The notes beneath the pieces were generated by a model, which searched no databases, was not told where the DNA came from, and saw only the letters and a program-made list of their open reading frames with translations. A stretch of 59,276 bases of DNA, taken from CAZFDT01 sp964518335 (GTDB taxonomy: Bacteria > Planctomycetota > Phycisphaerae > Phycisphaerales > Phycisphaeraceae). The stretch covers positions 1-59,276 of the forward strand of contig CAZFDT010000029.1 in the NCBI GenBank assembly GCA_964518335.1, given 5' to 3'. A program made the translations under genes and the position numbers. Below, piece by piece: positions 1 through 6,155 of this stretch; position 1 is the first letter of the stretch, and each line of letters starts with the position of its first letter.

Positions 1-40
1 CCCACCCGCGGCCTATCGGTCACGCTGGTCCGACGATAAG
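1..40 (+). repeat. 40-bp direct repeat, copy 1
   Basis: This 40-base sequence recurs at 1126-1165 with about two mismatches. It starts with CCCACCCGCGGCCTATCG and ends with CGACGATAAG. The second copy is the right arm of an imperfect hairpin that starts near 1082, so copy 1 is probably the right half of a similar structure whose left arm lies outside the window. The two copies bracket the cassette-like gene and transposase remnant, which is what a mobile unit or tandem duplication would leave. Confidence 0.75.
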
Positions 41-49
41 CCTTTTACG

Positions 50-56
50 TTAGGCC
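50..56 (+). other. integron-type core site (GTTAGGC)
   Basis: GTTAGGC matches the attC/attI core consensus GTTRRRY exactly and lies five bases before the GTG start of the next gene, the usual position of a left cassette boundary. Seven bases alone are weak evidence. The call rests on the paired inverse core GCCTAAC and foldable site just after the same gene. Confidence 0.5.
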
Positions 57-61
57 CCGCC

Positions 62-493
62 GTGCTCGACACCATCCGCGAAGCTTGGGGTTGGCTCGGG
101 TTCGATCCCGCTCGGGTCGAAGCGTCCAACGACTTCGGCAACATAATCTTTCGGTCCCGAGATGGCGCCTTTTGGCGTATCTGTCCAGAAGAACTCACGT
201 GCGACCGCATCGCGCAGGATGCGGAGACATACGCTGCGTTATGGAACGACGAAGACTTTCTCCTCGACTGGCGCATGGAGCGTCTTGTTTCCGTGGCAAG
301 AGATGTTGTTGGCGCACTTGACGAAGGCCGTTGTTACTGCCTCAAGATTCCTGCTGTCCTCGGCGGTGCTTACGAGGCCCATAATCTCGGCTCCATCTCC
401 CGCACCGAGCTTGTCTCTTTTTCTGGCGATGTAGCTAAGCAGATCAAAGATGTGCCGGACGGTCAGCACGTCGTGTTCAAGTTCCGCCACTAG
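62..493 (+). CDS. DUF1851 / T6SS immunity Tdi1-C-like cassette protein
   Basis: Predicted 143-residue soluble protein starting at GTG. The C-terminal half carries the pattern of the DUF1851/Tdi1 C-terminal immunity family: a 'LKIPAVLGGAYEAHNL' segment, then 'SFSGDVAKQIKDVPDG' near the end. In that family the domain is found in proteins that neutralise type VI secretion toxins and in many uncharacterised proteins. No signal peptide or membrane segment is visible. The gene sits between an integron-like core site (50-56) and an attC-like site (496-605), with the stop codon two bases before the inverse core, the typical compact layout of a gene cassette. No cognate toxin gene is present, so an orphan immunity or anti-toxin role is inference. 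Confidence 0.72.
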   Translation: MLDTIREAWGWLGFDPARVEASNDFGNIIFRSRDGAFWRICPEELTCDRIAQDAETYAALWNDEDFLLDWRMERLVSVARDVVGALDEGRCYCLKIPAVLGGAYEAHNLGSISRTELVSFSGDVAKQIKDVPDGQHVVFKFRH

Positions 494-495
494 GG

Positions 496-605
496 GCCTA
501 ACCAGCGGCTGCAGTTGACCGGCGACGCCCGCGATGGAGAATAATGTTGTCGGTTGGGAGTCCGCTTCCGCGGGCGGCCGGCAACTGAGACATCTGAGGT
601 TATCC
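496..605 (+). other. attC-like cassette recombination site
   Basis: GCCTAAC at 496-502 matches the inverse core RYYYAAC. The arm at 512-523 (CAGTTGACCGGC) pairs with 577-587 (GCCGGCAACTG), leaving one extrahelical A at 518, a hallmark of attC folding that directs strand choice by IntI. The right core would be GTTATCC at 599-605, which keeps the invariant GTT but departs from GTTRRRY at the fifth and sixth bases, so the site may be degenerate. Length of about 110 bases is within the attC range. No integrase gene is in the window. Confidence 0.55.
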
Positions 606-617
606 GTCAAGTCTTTT

Positions 618-635
618 CTGTGGAATGATCCACAG
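618..635. repeat. short perfect inverted repeat
   Basis: CTGTGGA and TCCACAG flank a four-base loop. It lies just beyond the 3' end of the transposase remnant and may mark an old element end or a terminator. There is no T-run to favour a terminator. Confidence 0.35.
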
Positions 636-659
636 GGTTATCGTCGCGGCGATGGGGTC

Positions 660-890
660 TCAAGTCGCTTGGAGGTATTGGCACAGGGGCGAGGCTCGGT
701 GTTGCAGTTGTCGGAGGTGGCGGGCCTCGTCGTAAGGGGTTCGGGTCTGCCAGCAGACGAAGAGGATGCGGATCCACTTGAAGGCCAGGGCGCGGACGGC
801 GGCGTGGTGGCCGTGGCCGCGGCTGGTTTGAAGCTGGTAGTAGGCACGGGCCCAGTTGCACTTGGCGATCGAGTGCTTATCGCCGGACGT
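660..890 (-). pseudogene. IS110-family transposase, 3' remnant
   Basis: The minus-strand frame ending at 660 translates to about 75 residues matching the C-terminal end of IS110-type transposases: 'CNWARAYYQLQTSRGHGHH', then 'AVRALAFKWIRILFVCWQ', then 'RTPYDEARHL'. The N-terminal DEDD catalytic domain and the rest of the C-terminal domain are missing upstream, where the frame runs into unrelated sequence. This is therefore a dead fragment of an element that once inserted between the cassette and the oxidoreductase gene. Confidence 0.72.
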
Positions 891-935
891 TGAGACGCTG
901 GCGTCGTCATCTGAGTGAGGCGTCTGGTCCAAAGC

Positions 936-1006
936 CATCGCCCCGGCTCGAACGTCTCAGTTGGAGCGTCGAACGCTGGCCGATTCGATTCGTAGCCGGG
1001 GCGATG
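936..1006. repeat. 13-bp perfect inverted repeat, 71-bp hairpin
   Basis: CATCGCCCCGGCT at 936-948 and AGCCGGGGCGATG at 994-1006 are exact inverse copies separated by 45 bases. They sit just beyond the broken 5' edge of the transposase remnant, so they could be element ends, a cruciform site or part of a folded recombination site. No assignment can be made from sequence alone. Confidence 0.55.
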
Positions 1007-1021
1007 CGTGACCCACAATCA

Positions 1022-1045
1022 CCGCCGGCCGACGTAGGCCGGCGG
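1022..1045. repeat. GC-rich hairpin
   Basis: CCGCCGGCC and GGCCGGCGG flank the six bases GACGTA. There is no following T-run. It is adjacent to the larger folded repeat at 1082-1151 in a non-coding accessory stretch. Confidence 0.5.
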
Positions 1046-1081
1046 CGTCACGCGACGTGCCGCACACGCCGCGCGACGGCA

Positions 1082-1151
1082 GCGTAACCGACAGCCCGCG
1101 GGCGACGGGGGCTCCTCGACCCAGCCCCACCCGCGGCCTATCGTTTACGCT
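1082..1151. repeat. imperfect long hairpin containing repeat copy 2
   Basis: The left arm beginning GCGTAACCGACAGCCCGCGG pairs with the right arm CCGCGGCCTATCGTTTACGC with a few mismatches. The right arm is the first part of the 40-bp repeat. The fold resembles an attC-type structure in size and in its GTAAC/GTTTAC ends but lacks perfect core consensus. Confidence 0.45.
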
Positions 1152-1165
1152 GGTCCGACGATAAG
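1126..1165 (+). repeat. 40-bp direct repeat, copy 2
   Basis: Second copy of the sequence at 1-40. After the repeat the two loci diverge: copy 1 continues into the GTTAGGC core, whereas copy 2 continues into the leader of the oxidoreductase gene. From 1166 to 1351 there is no gene and no clear regulatory site. Confidence 0.75.
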
Positions 1166-1351
1166 CGGATGCACCTGCTTGTGAAATCAGGCTCCATACT
1201 TGAACTCGTACCCTTGTCTGCCCGGATGATCACCTGCACTCTCACCGTTGACTGCGTCACCTCGCGAATTCGGACGAGACGGGGCGTGTAGAATTCTGTG
1301 CGGGGCGCGGCGGGTGACTTTCCCGGCGACATGGGGTTTGAGGAGTGTGAT

Positions 1352-2278
1352 ATGGCCGGTTCAGAATTGGCCGTGGGCCTGATCGGCCTGGACACCTCGC
1401 ATGCCACCGCGTTCACCCGTTTGTTGAACCACACGGAGGATGCGGATCACGTGGCCGGCGCACGGGTGGTGGCGGGCTATCCGGGCGGATCGGCAGATTT
1501 TCCGCTGAGCATCAACCGCGTCCACGATTTCACCCGAAAGCTTCGCGATGAGTTTGGTCTGGACATCCTCGACCGCCCCGAAGCGGTAGCGGAACGGGTC
1601 GATCTGCTGTTCATCACCGCGGTGGACGGCAGGATTCATCGCGAGATGCTGCAACGCATCGCGCCCTATCGCAAGCCAACGTTCGTTGACAAGCCTTTCG
1701 CCACGACGGTGGCGGATGCCCAGGCCATGCTGGATCTGGCCCACCAGCACGGTTTTCCGCTGATGAGTTGCTCGTCGGTCCGCTATGCCGATCCGCTGGT
1801 GGCGGCGCTTGCCGATGATGCGTTGGGGCCGATCACGGGCATCGACGTGTTCGGCCCCATGGCGGTCGAGCCGCCGCTGCCGGGGCTGTTCTGGTACGGC
1901 ATCCATGCTCTCGAGGGGATCGTCACGGCGATGGGTGTGGGGTGTCGGCGGGTGCACGTGATGCGAAACGAAGCGTTCGACCTGATTTCACTGGAATGGC
2001 AGGACGGGCGGATGGCGAGCTTCCGCGGCACGCGCAAGGGACACAAGAAATACGGATGTACGTTGCATCGCGAGCAGGGGCTGACGATGGTTGCTGACCT
2101 CAACGCCGGCCGACCGCTGTATGCCTCCATGCTCGAGGCCATTTTGAGCAACCTGCCCCGTGGCCGATCCGATGTGCCTGACGAGCAGATGCTCGAGATC
2201 ATTCGCATTGCCGAAGCCGCCAACATCAGTCGGGAGACCGGTCGCTGCACCTCGCTGGAACCGATGGCGATCCGATGA
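1352..2278 (+). CDS. Gfo/Idh/MocA-family oxidoreductase
   Basis: 308-residue protein with an N-terminal nucleotide-binding fold beginning 'AVGLIGLDTSHATAF', in which the family's usual GxGxxG loop is replaced by GLDTSH, as in a subgroup of planctomycete members. The conserved 'YRKPTFVDKPFA' segment (the EKP-like motif, here DKP) follows near residue 110, then the C-terminal alpha/beta substrate domain. Family members use NAD(P) to oxidise or reduce sugars and inositols, but the substrate cannot be read here. The start is the ATG preceded by GAGGAG eight bases upstream; an in-frame ATG at 1298 has no such site. It is monocistronic and is followed directly by transposase debris. Confidence 0.85.
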   Translation: MAGSELAVGLIGLDTSHATAFTRLLNHTEDADHVAGARVVAGYPGGSADFPLSINRVHDFTRKLRDEFGLDILDRPEAVAERVDLLFITAVDGRIHREMLQRIAPYRKPTFVDKPFATTVADAQAMLDLAHQHGFPLMSCSSVRYADPLVAALADDALGPITGIDVFGPMAVEPPLPGLFWYGIHALEGIVTAMGVGCRRVHVMRNEAFDLISLEWQDGRMASFRGTRKGHKKYGCTLHREQGLTMVADLNAGRPLYASMLEAILSNLPRGRSDVPDEQMLEIIRIAEAANISRETGRCTSLEPMAIR

Positions 2279-2472
2279 CGGCGGGCGGGCATGTGCAACA
2301 CGTGCTGAATCGGGGCAACGCGCGGAGGGCGATCCTGGAGGGCGACGCCGACGACGCGGCGGTCGAGCGGGTGTGGGCCGAGGGGTTGGGGCGGATTCAA
2401 TTCCGAAGCGCAACACCGGGGACGGGGATTAAGGAATCGGCCTCGGTTGCCGCGCAGGGTTGTGGTTGGTGA
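2275..2472 (+). pseudogene. RAYT (Y1_Tnp) transposase N-terminal remnant
   Basis: The first ~40 residues fit the start of REP-associated tyrosine transposases: 'GGHVQHVLNRGNARRAILE' followed by an acidic stretch and 'AEGLGRI', matching the family's GG-YHVLNRGNxR start. Downstream residues have no family match, and the HUH and catalytic Tyr regions are missing. The ATG overlaps the previous stop as ATGA, probably by chance after insertion. RAYT proteins mobilise REP palindromes, and several palindromic repeats occur in this window, so the fragment is a plausible relic of the enzyme that spread some of them. Confidence 0.6.
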
Positions 2473-2500
2473 GCAACCGATCACGGCAAGGAGGCTGATC

Positions 2501-2611
2501 ATGGACGATCCTATCCACGGACGGGTGGGCGGTCACGTCGAGCGGCTCATCGCGCAGGACGGCCTGGCGTTTTCCCGGGTGTTGACGGCGGAGAGGGTGG
2601 AGGCGGACTAA
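2501..2611 (+). CDS. short ORF, possible transposase N-terminal remnant
   Basis: 36-codon frame with a strong ribosome-binding site (AAGGAGG seven bases before ATG), ending nine bases before the next gene. It begins 'MDDPIHGRVGGHVERLIAQD' and continues with a segment ending 'VLTAERVEAD'. The pattern loosely recalls the N-terminal segment of transposases seen in related genomes, but no domain can be named. It could be a real microprotein translated ahead of the radical SAM gene or simply debris next to the RAYT remnant. Confidence 0.35.
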   Translation: MDDPIHGRVGGHVERLIAQDGLAFSRVLTAERVEAD

Positions 2612-2619
2612 AATCAGGC

Positions 2620-3708
2620 ATGGTTGGCTCGGCGGCGCGATGGTGGCATGCGGAGGGGGAGGCGGGGAAGGTCGTTTGCACGCTTTGCCCGCGGGAGTGT
2701 CATATCAAGGAAGGCGGGCGGGGGTTCTGTTTTGTGCGGGCCAATGAGGGTGGGCGGCTGGTGCTCACGACGTATGGGCGCAGCTCGGGGTTCTGCATCG
2801 ATCCGATCGAGAAGAAGCCCTTGAATCATTTTCTGCCGGGGACGAGCGTGCTGAGTCTGGGCACGGCCGGGTGCAACCTGGGGTGCAAGTTCTGTCAGAA
2901 CTGGGACATTTCCAAGAGTCGGGAGATCGACACGCTGGCGGAGGAGGCGACGCCGGGGATGATTGTCGGTGCGGCGCGGAAGGCGGGCTGCCGCAGCGTG
3001 GCGTTCACGTACAACGATCCGACCATCTGGGCGGAGTATGCGATCGACATTGCGCGGGCGGCGCGGGAGCAGGGGATCAAGACCGTGGCGGTCACGGCGG
3101 GGTACATCAGCCCCGAGGCACGCGGCGAGTTTTATCAGTGGATGGACGCGGCCAACGTCGATCTCAAGGGGTTCACCGACGTGTTCTATCGCAAGCTGTG
3201 CCAGGCCCAGCTCGATCCGGTGCTCGACACGCTGGTGTATCTCAAGCGGCAGACGAACGTGTGGTTCGAGATCACGAACCTGATGATCCCCGGCGAAAAC
3301 GACAGCGAAGACGAGACGCGGCGGATGTGCGACTGGCTCGTGACGGAGCTGGGGCCCGACGTGCCGACGCACTTCACGGCGTTTCACCCCGACTTCAAGA
3401 TGATGGACACGCCCGCCACGCCGCACGAGACTTTGATTCGCGCCCGCGCTATCGCGCTGGACTGCGGCATCCGTTTCCCGTACGTGGGCAACGTGTACGA
3501 CAAGACGAACGAAAGCACGTACTGCCCGTCGTGCGGGGCGCTGCTGATCGGTCGAGACTGGTTCGAGCTGTCGGAGTGGAACCTCGAAGGCAACCGTTGC
3601 GGGTCGTGCGCTGCAGTGATCCCCGGCGTATTCGAGTCGACGCCCGGGCGATGGGGCCGCAAGCGCGTGCCCGTGCGCATCATGGCGCAGCCTGGCGTGG
3701 CGGCATGA
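2620..3708 (+). CDS. amrS: AmmeMemoRadiSam system radical SAM enzyme
   Basis: 362 residues. An N-terminal Cys pair region 'CTLCPRECHIKEGGRGFC' is followed by the radical SAM cluster motif 'CNLGCKFCQNW' (CxxxCxxC) at about residue 84, then a TIM-barrel, with a C-terminal Cys motif 'YCPSCG'/'RCGSC' that probably binds metal. This layout is that of AmrS, the PflA-like partner of the AMMECR1 and MEMO1 homologues AmrA and AmrB. The chemistry performed by the trio is not settled. No AmrA or AmrB gene is adjacent, so any partnership must be with genes elsewhere. The 3' end overlaps the convergent methyltransferase gene by 29 bases. Confidence 0.88.
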   Translation: MVGSAARWWHAEGEAGKVVCTLCPRECHIKEGGRGFCFVRANEGGRLVLTTYGRSSGFCIDPIEKKPLNHFLPGTSVLSLGTAGCNLGCKFCQNWDISKSREIDTLAEEATPGMIVGAARKAGCRSVAFTYNDPTIWAEYAIDIARAAREQGIKTVAVTAGYISPEARGEFYQWMDAANVDLKGFTDVFYRKLCQAQLDPVLDTLVYLKRQTNVWFEITNLMIPGENDSEDETRRMCDWLVTELGPDVPTHFTAFHPDFKMMDTPATPHETLIRARAIALDCGIRFPYVGNVYDKTNESTYCPSCGALLIGRDWFELSEWNLEGNRCGSCAAVIPGVFESTPGRWGRKRVPVRIMAQPGVAA

Positions 3709-4495
3709 AGTGGTAGAGGAACACCGCCGCCGCGGTCGCCACGTTGAGCGAGTCGGTGCCGTGGTGCATCGCCAGCGTGACTTGGTGGTCGCACAGGCTC
3801 GTCCAGCGCTGGCCCAGGCCCTGGTCCTCACTGCCCAGGACGATACCGATGCGGTCGCCGCGGCGGGCGGTGTGGAGGTCGGCCGCGTCGTCGTCGAGCA
3901 CGGTGGCGATCAGCTCGACGCCCCACTGCTGGCGGAGTTGCCCCAGGTCGCGCGCCAGGTCGTTGCTCACGTGCAGGGGCAGGTGGAAGATGGTCCCCAT
4001 CGAGACGCGGATGGTGCGTCGCCAGAACGGGTCGGTGCATTCCTCGCCGATGAGGATGCCGTCGGCGCCCAGGGCGGCGGCGTTGCGAATGATCGAGCCC
4101 ATGTTGTCGCAGTTGCGGGTGTGGGGGCAGATGAGCAGCGTGAGGGTGGGTCGCGGGCCGAGACTGCCGAGCCACTGGCTCAGCGCGGGCCTGGGCTGGC
4201 GCAGGCCGACCGCCAGCACGCCGGAGTGAAACTTGTAGCCGACGATGGCATCGACGACGCGGTCGGGGGCGACGAAGAGGTCCACTGTATCGGGCACGTG
4301 CGGGCGAACGGCGTCCAGTCGCTTGCGGCCGCACAGCACCGACTCGCACGCATACGCGCTCGACAGCAGCCGCATGGCCACGTGACGCCCCTCGGCGATG
4401 AAGCGGTCGCCCTGGCGGGCCAGCTCGTGGTCCTTCAAGTTGCGGTAAGGCCAGACCCGCGCATCGTCCATGCTGTCGATGTCGATCAGCGGCAT
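3680..4495 (-). CDS. SpoU/TrmH-family RNA 2'-O-methyltransferase
   Basis: 271 residues. The N-terminal substrate-binding subdomain resembles that of RlmB/TrmH ('RFIAEGRHVAMRLL'). It is followed by the knotted SPOUT catalytic domain with the three family motifs: 'HTRNCDNMGSIIRNAAALGA' (motif 1, N and R), 'GIVLGSEDQGL' (motif 2) and 'MHHGTDSLNVATAAAVFLY' (motif 3). Enzymes of the family methylate the 2'-OH of tRNA or rRNA riboses using S-adenosylmethionine. The exact target cannot be told from the sequence. It lies convergent to amrS and divergent from ndk, with the 25-bp palindrome at 4561 in the intervening promoter region. Confidence 0.87.
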   Translation of the reverse strand: MPLIDIDSMDDARVWPYRNLKDHELARQGDRFIAEGRHVAMRLLSSAYACESVLCGRKRLDAVRPHVPDTVDLFVAPDRVVDAIVGYKFHSGVLAVGLRQPRPALSQWLGSLGPRPTLTLLICPHTRNCDNMGSIIRNAAALGADGILIGEECTDPFWRRTIRVSMGTIFHLPLHVSNDLARDLGQLRQQWGVELIATVLDDDAADLHTARRGDRIGIVLGSEDQGLGQRWTSLCDHQVTLAMHHGTDSLNVATAAAVFLYHFMPPRQAAP

Positions 4496-4560
4496 GGCGA
4501 TAGGGTAGCGTCAGTTGCAATCCCCCTGCGCTTCCCCGATAACATCCGGCCCACGGAAGA

Positions 4561-4585
4561 AGCCCCGCATTGGCATGACGGGGCT
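4561..4585. repeat. 25-bp palindromic repeat, copy 1
   Basis: AGCCCCG and CGGGGCT form a stem around an 11-base interior. The exact reverse complement of all 25 bases occurs at 13975-13999. Here it lies 24 bases before the ndk start and overlaps the expected promoter or leader, where the fold could affect expression. An identical non-coding palindrome in two places suggests a REP-type mobile repeat. Confidence 0.75.
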
Positions 4586-4609
4586 ATCCCAATCAAGGAG
4601 ACCTTCGCG

Positions 4610-5077
4610 ATGCCCATGGAAACCAGCTTCATCTTCCTCAAGCCCGACGCCGTGCAGCGCGGCCTCGTCGGCCAGATCGTCGCTCGCTTCGAGCGCAAGG
4701 GCCTTCGCATCATCGGCATGAAGATGATGACCGTGCCGCGTGATCTGGCGGAGAAGCATTACGCCGAGCACAAGGGCAAGGGCTTCTACGACGGGCTGAT
4801 CAAGTTCGTCACCAGCTCGCCGATCGTCGCGTTCGCCGTCAAGGGCGTCGATGCGATCGCCTGCTGCCGCAAGCTCATCGGCGCGACCAACGGCCGCAAG
4901 GCCGAGCCCGGCTCGATCCGAGGCGACTTCGGCATGTCCGGCGGGTACAACATGATCCACGGCAGCGACAGCCCCGAATCCGCCGCACGCGAACTCGCCC
5001 TCTGGTTCACTGCAGCCGAGCTGAACGACAATAATCGCACCATGGAGGAGTGGGTGTACGATCCGTCTGATCTGTAG
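4610..5077 (+). CDS. ndk: nucleoside diphosphate kinase
   Basis: 155 residues, close to family length. It transfers the gamma phosphate of ATP to nucleoside diphosphates through a phosphohistidine. The active-site segment 'NMIHGSDSPESA' contains the catalytic His, and 'FIFLKPDAVQRGLVG' and 'IRGDFG' are typical. The start at 4610 has AAGGAG nine bases upstream; the Met two codons later is a less well placed alternative. It is a single-gene unit with a perfect stem-loop just after the stop. Confidence 0.97.
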   Translation: MPMETSFIFLKPDAVQRGLVGQIVARFERKGLRIIGMKMMTVPRDLAEKHYAEHKGKGFYDGLIKFVTSSPIVAFAVKGVDAIACCRKLIGATNGRKAEPGSIRGDFGMSGGYNMIHGSDSPESAARELALWFTAAELNDNNRTMEEWVYDPSDL

Positions 5078-5078
5078 G

Positions 5079-5100
5079 CAGACCCGCTAAAGCGGGTCTG
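5079..5100. terminator. bidirectional stem-loop between ndk and the isomerase gene
   Basis: CAGACCCGCT and AGCGGGTCTG form a perfect ten-base stem with a two-base AA loop between two convergent genes. The position suits a terminator working for both strands. There is no long T-run on either side, so it may act with help from Rho or as an mRNA 3' protector. Confidence 0.7.
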
Positions 5101-5109
5101 TCTCCGGCG

Positions 5110-6024
5110 TCACACCTTCGGGTTCGCCACAAATTCTCCGCCGCGGCAGTGCTGCAGGTAGCGCAGGGCGTGGACCTGCCCGGTCATTTCCATCTCGCCG
5201 CAATAGACCGGGTCGTGCCAGCCCTCGATGTCGATGGCGCCGCGGAACTTGTGCTGACGCAGGATGGAGATCACGTCGGTCCAGTTGGTGTCGCCGAAGC
5301 CGGGCGTGCGGTGATGCACGTGTCGGTGCGGCGAGCGGATGCCGTAGCGGCGGATGCCCGGCCAATCGATGGTGGCGTCCTTGCCGTGGATGTGAAACAC
5401 CCGCCCTGCCGCCAGCCACTGGCGCAGTTGCGGCAGCGGGTCGATGAGGCTGTTCATCTGGTGGCACGGTTCCCACTCCAGGCCGATGTTGGCGTCGGGA
5501 AGCTCGTGGAACATCATCTCCCAGGCGTCGGGGGCGTGGGCGATGTTGTACCGCGGTGAGTTCCACGTGCCGCCCATGTCGCAGTTTTCGAACGCCAGGC
5601 GTACGCCCTTGTCGGCGGCGCGTTTCGCCAATGGGCCGAAGACCTTCCGATAGACCTTCATCGACTCGGGCACGGGCTTGCCCTCGACCGCGCCGGCGAA
5701 GCCGCACACCAGATCGCACCCGAAGTCGCCGCAGGCATCGATGCACTTGGCCCACGCCTTGGCGCACGACGCATCCTGCAGCGGGTTGCCGAACATGCCC
5801 AGGCTGCTGATCGCCGGCCGCCCGCCATGCGCGCAGTCGGGCGCGGCATCGAGCACCTTCTTCACCTGCTTGGCCATGTCCTTGAGCGACACTTCCGGGG
5901 GCAGCTTCTGCCAGAAGTTGATCTGAAAGCTCTCGAAACCATGCGGAAGAATCGCCTCGATGTAGGCGGCGGTCTTGGCGCCCTGGCCGGCGAGGGTGCC
6001 GATGCGGATGTCGTCGTGAGGCAC
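5110..6024 (-). CDS. sugar phosphate isomerase/epimerase (xylose isomerase-like TIM barrel)
   Basis: 304 residues. The sequence follows the AP-endonuclease-2/xylose isomerase-like fold: 'FESFQINFW' near the N-terminus, a metal-ligand region 'LAFENCDMGGTW', 'IGLEWEPCHQM', 'VFHIHGKDA', and 'IDIEGWHDPV' near the C-terminus supply the usual Glu/His/Asp ligands for a divalent cation. The substrate is unknown; family members isomerise or epimerise ketoses and inositol derivatives. GTG at 6024 is chosen because GGAG lies eight bases upstream; the in-frame ATG at 6063 would add 13 atypical residues and has no such site. Confidence 0.85.
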   Translation of the reverse strand: MPHDDIRIGTLAGQGAKTAAYIEAILPHGFESFQINFWQKLPPEVSLKDMAKQVKKVLDAAPDCAHGGRPAISSLGMFGNPLQDASCAKAWAKCIDACGDFGCDLVCGFAGAVEGKPVPESMKVYRKVFGPLAKRAADKGVRLAFENCDMGGTWNSPRYNIAHAPDAWEMMFHELPDANIGLEWEPCHQMNSLIDPLPQLRQWLAAGRVFHIHGKDATIDWPGIRRYGIRSPHRHVHHRTPGFGDTNWTDVISILRQHKFRGAIDIEGWHDPVYCGEMEMTGQVHALRYLQHCRGGEFVANPKV

Positions 6025-6155
6025 GGAAAACACTCCAGGTGGGGGGAAAGTCAGGTGCGGCATTGTCCGATGTCGCGGTGAAAACGCAAGCGCGCCCGGC
6101 CGCGAATCGCGGCTTTATGCAAGTCGGCAACGAAAACAAACGCGACGCCGGCGCT

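Noticed and set aside
1240..1290. TTGACT and TAGAAT as promoter for the Gfo/Idh gene
   Set aside because: Spacing between the boxes is about 36 bases, far outside the 15-19 range.
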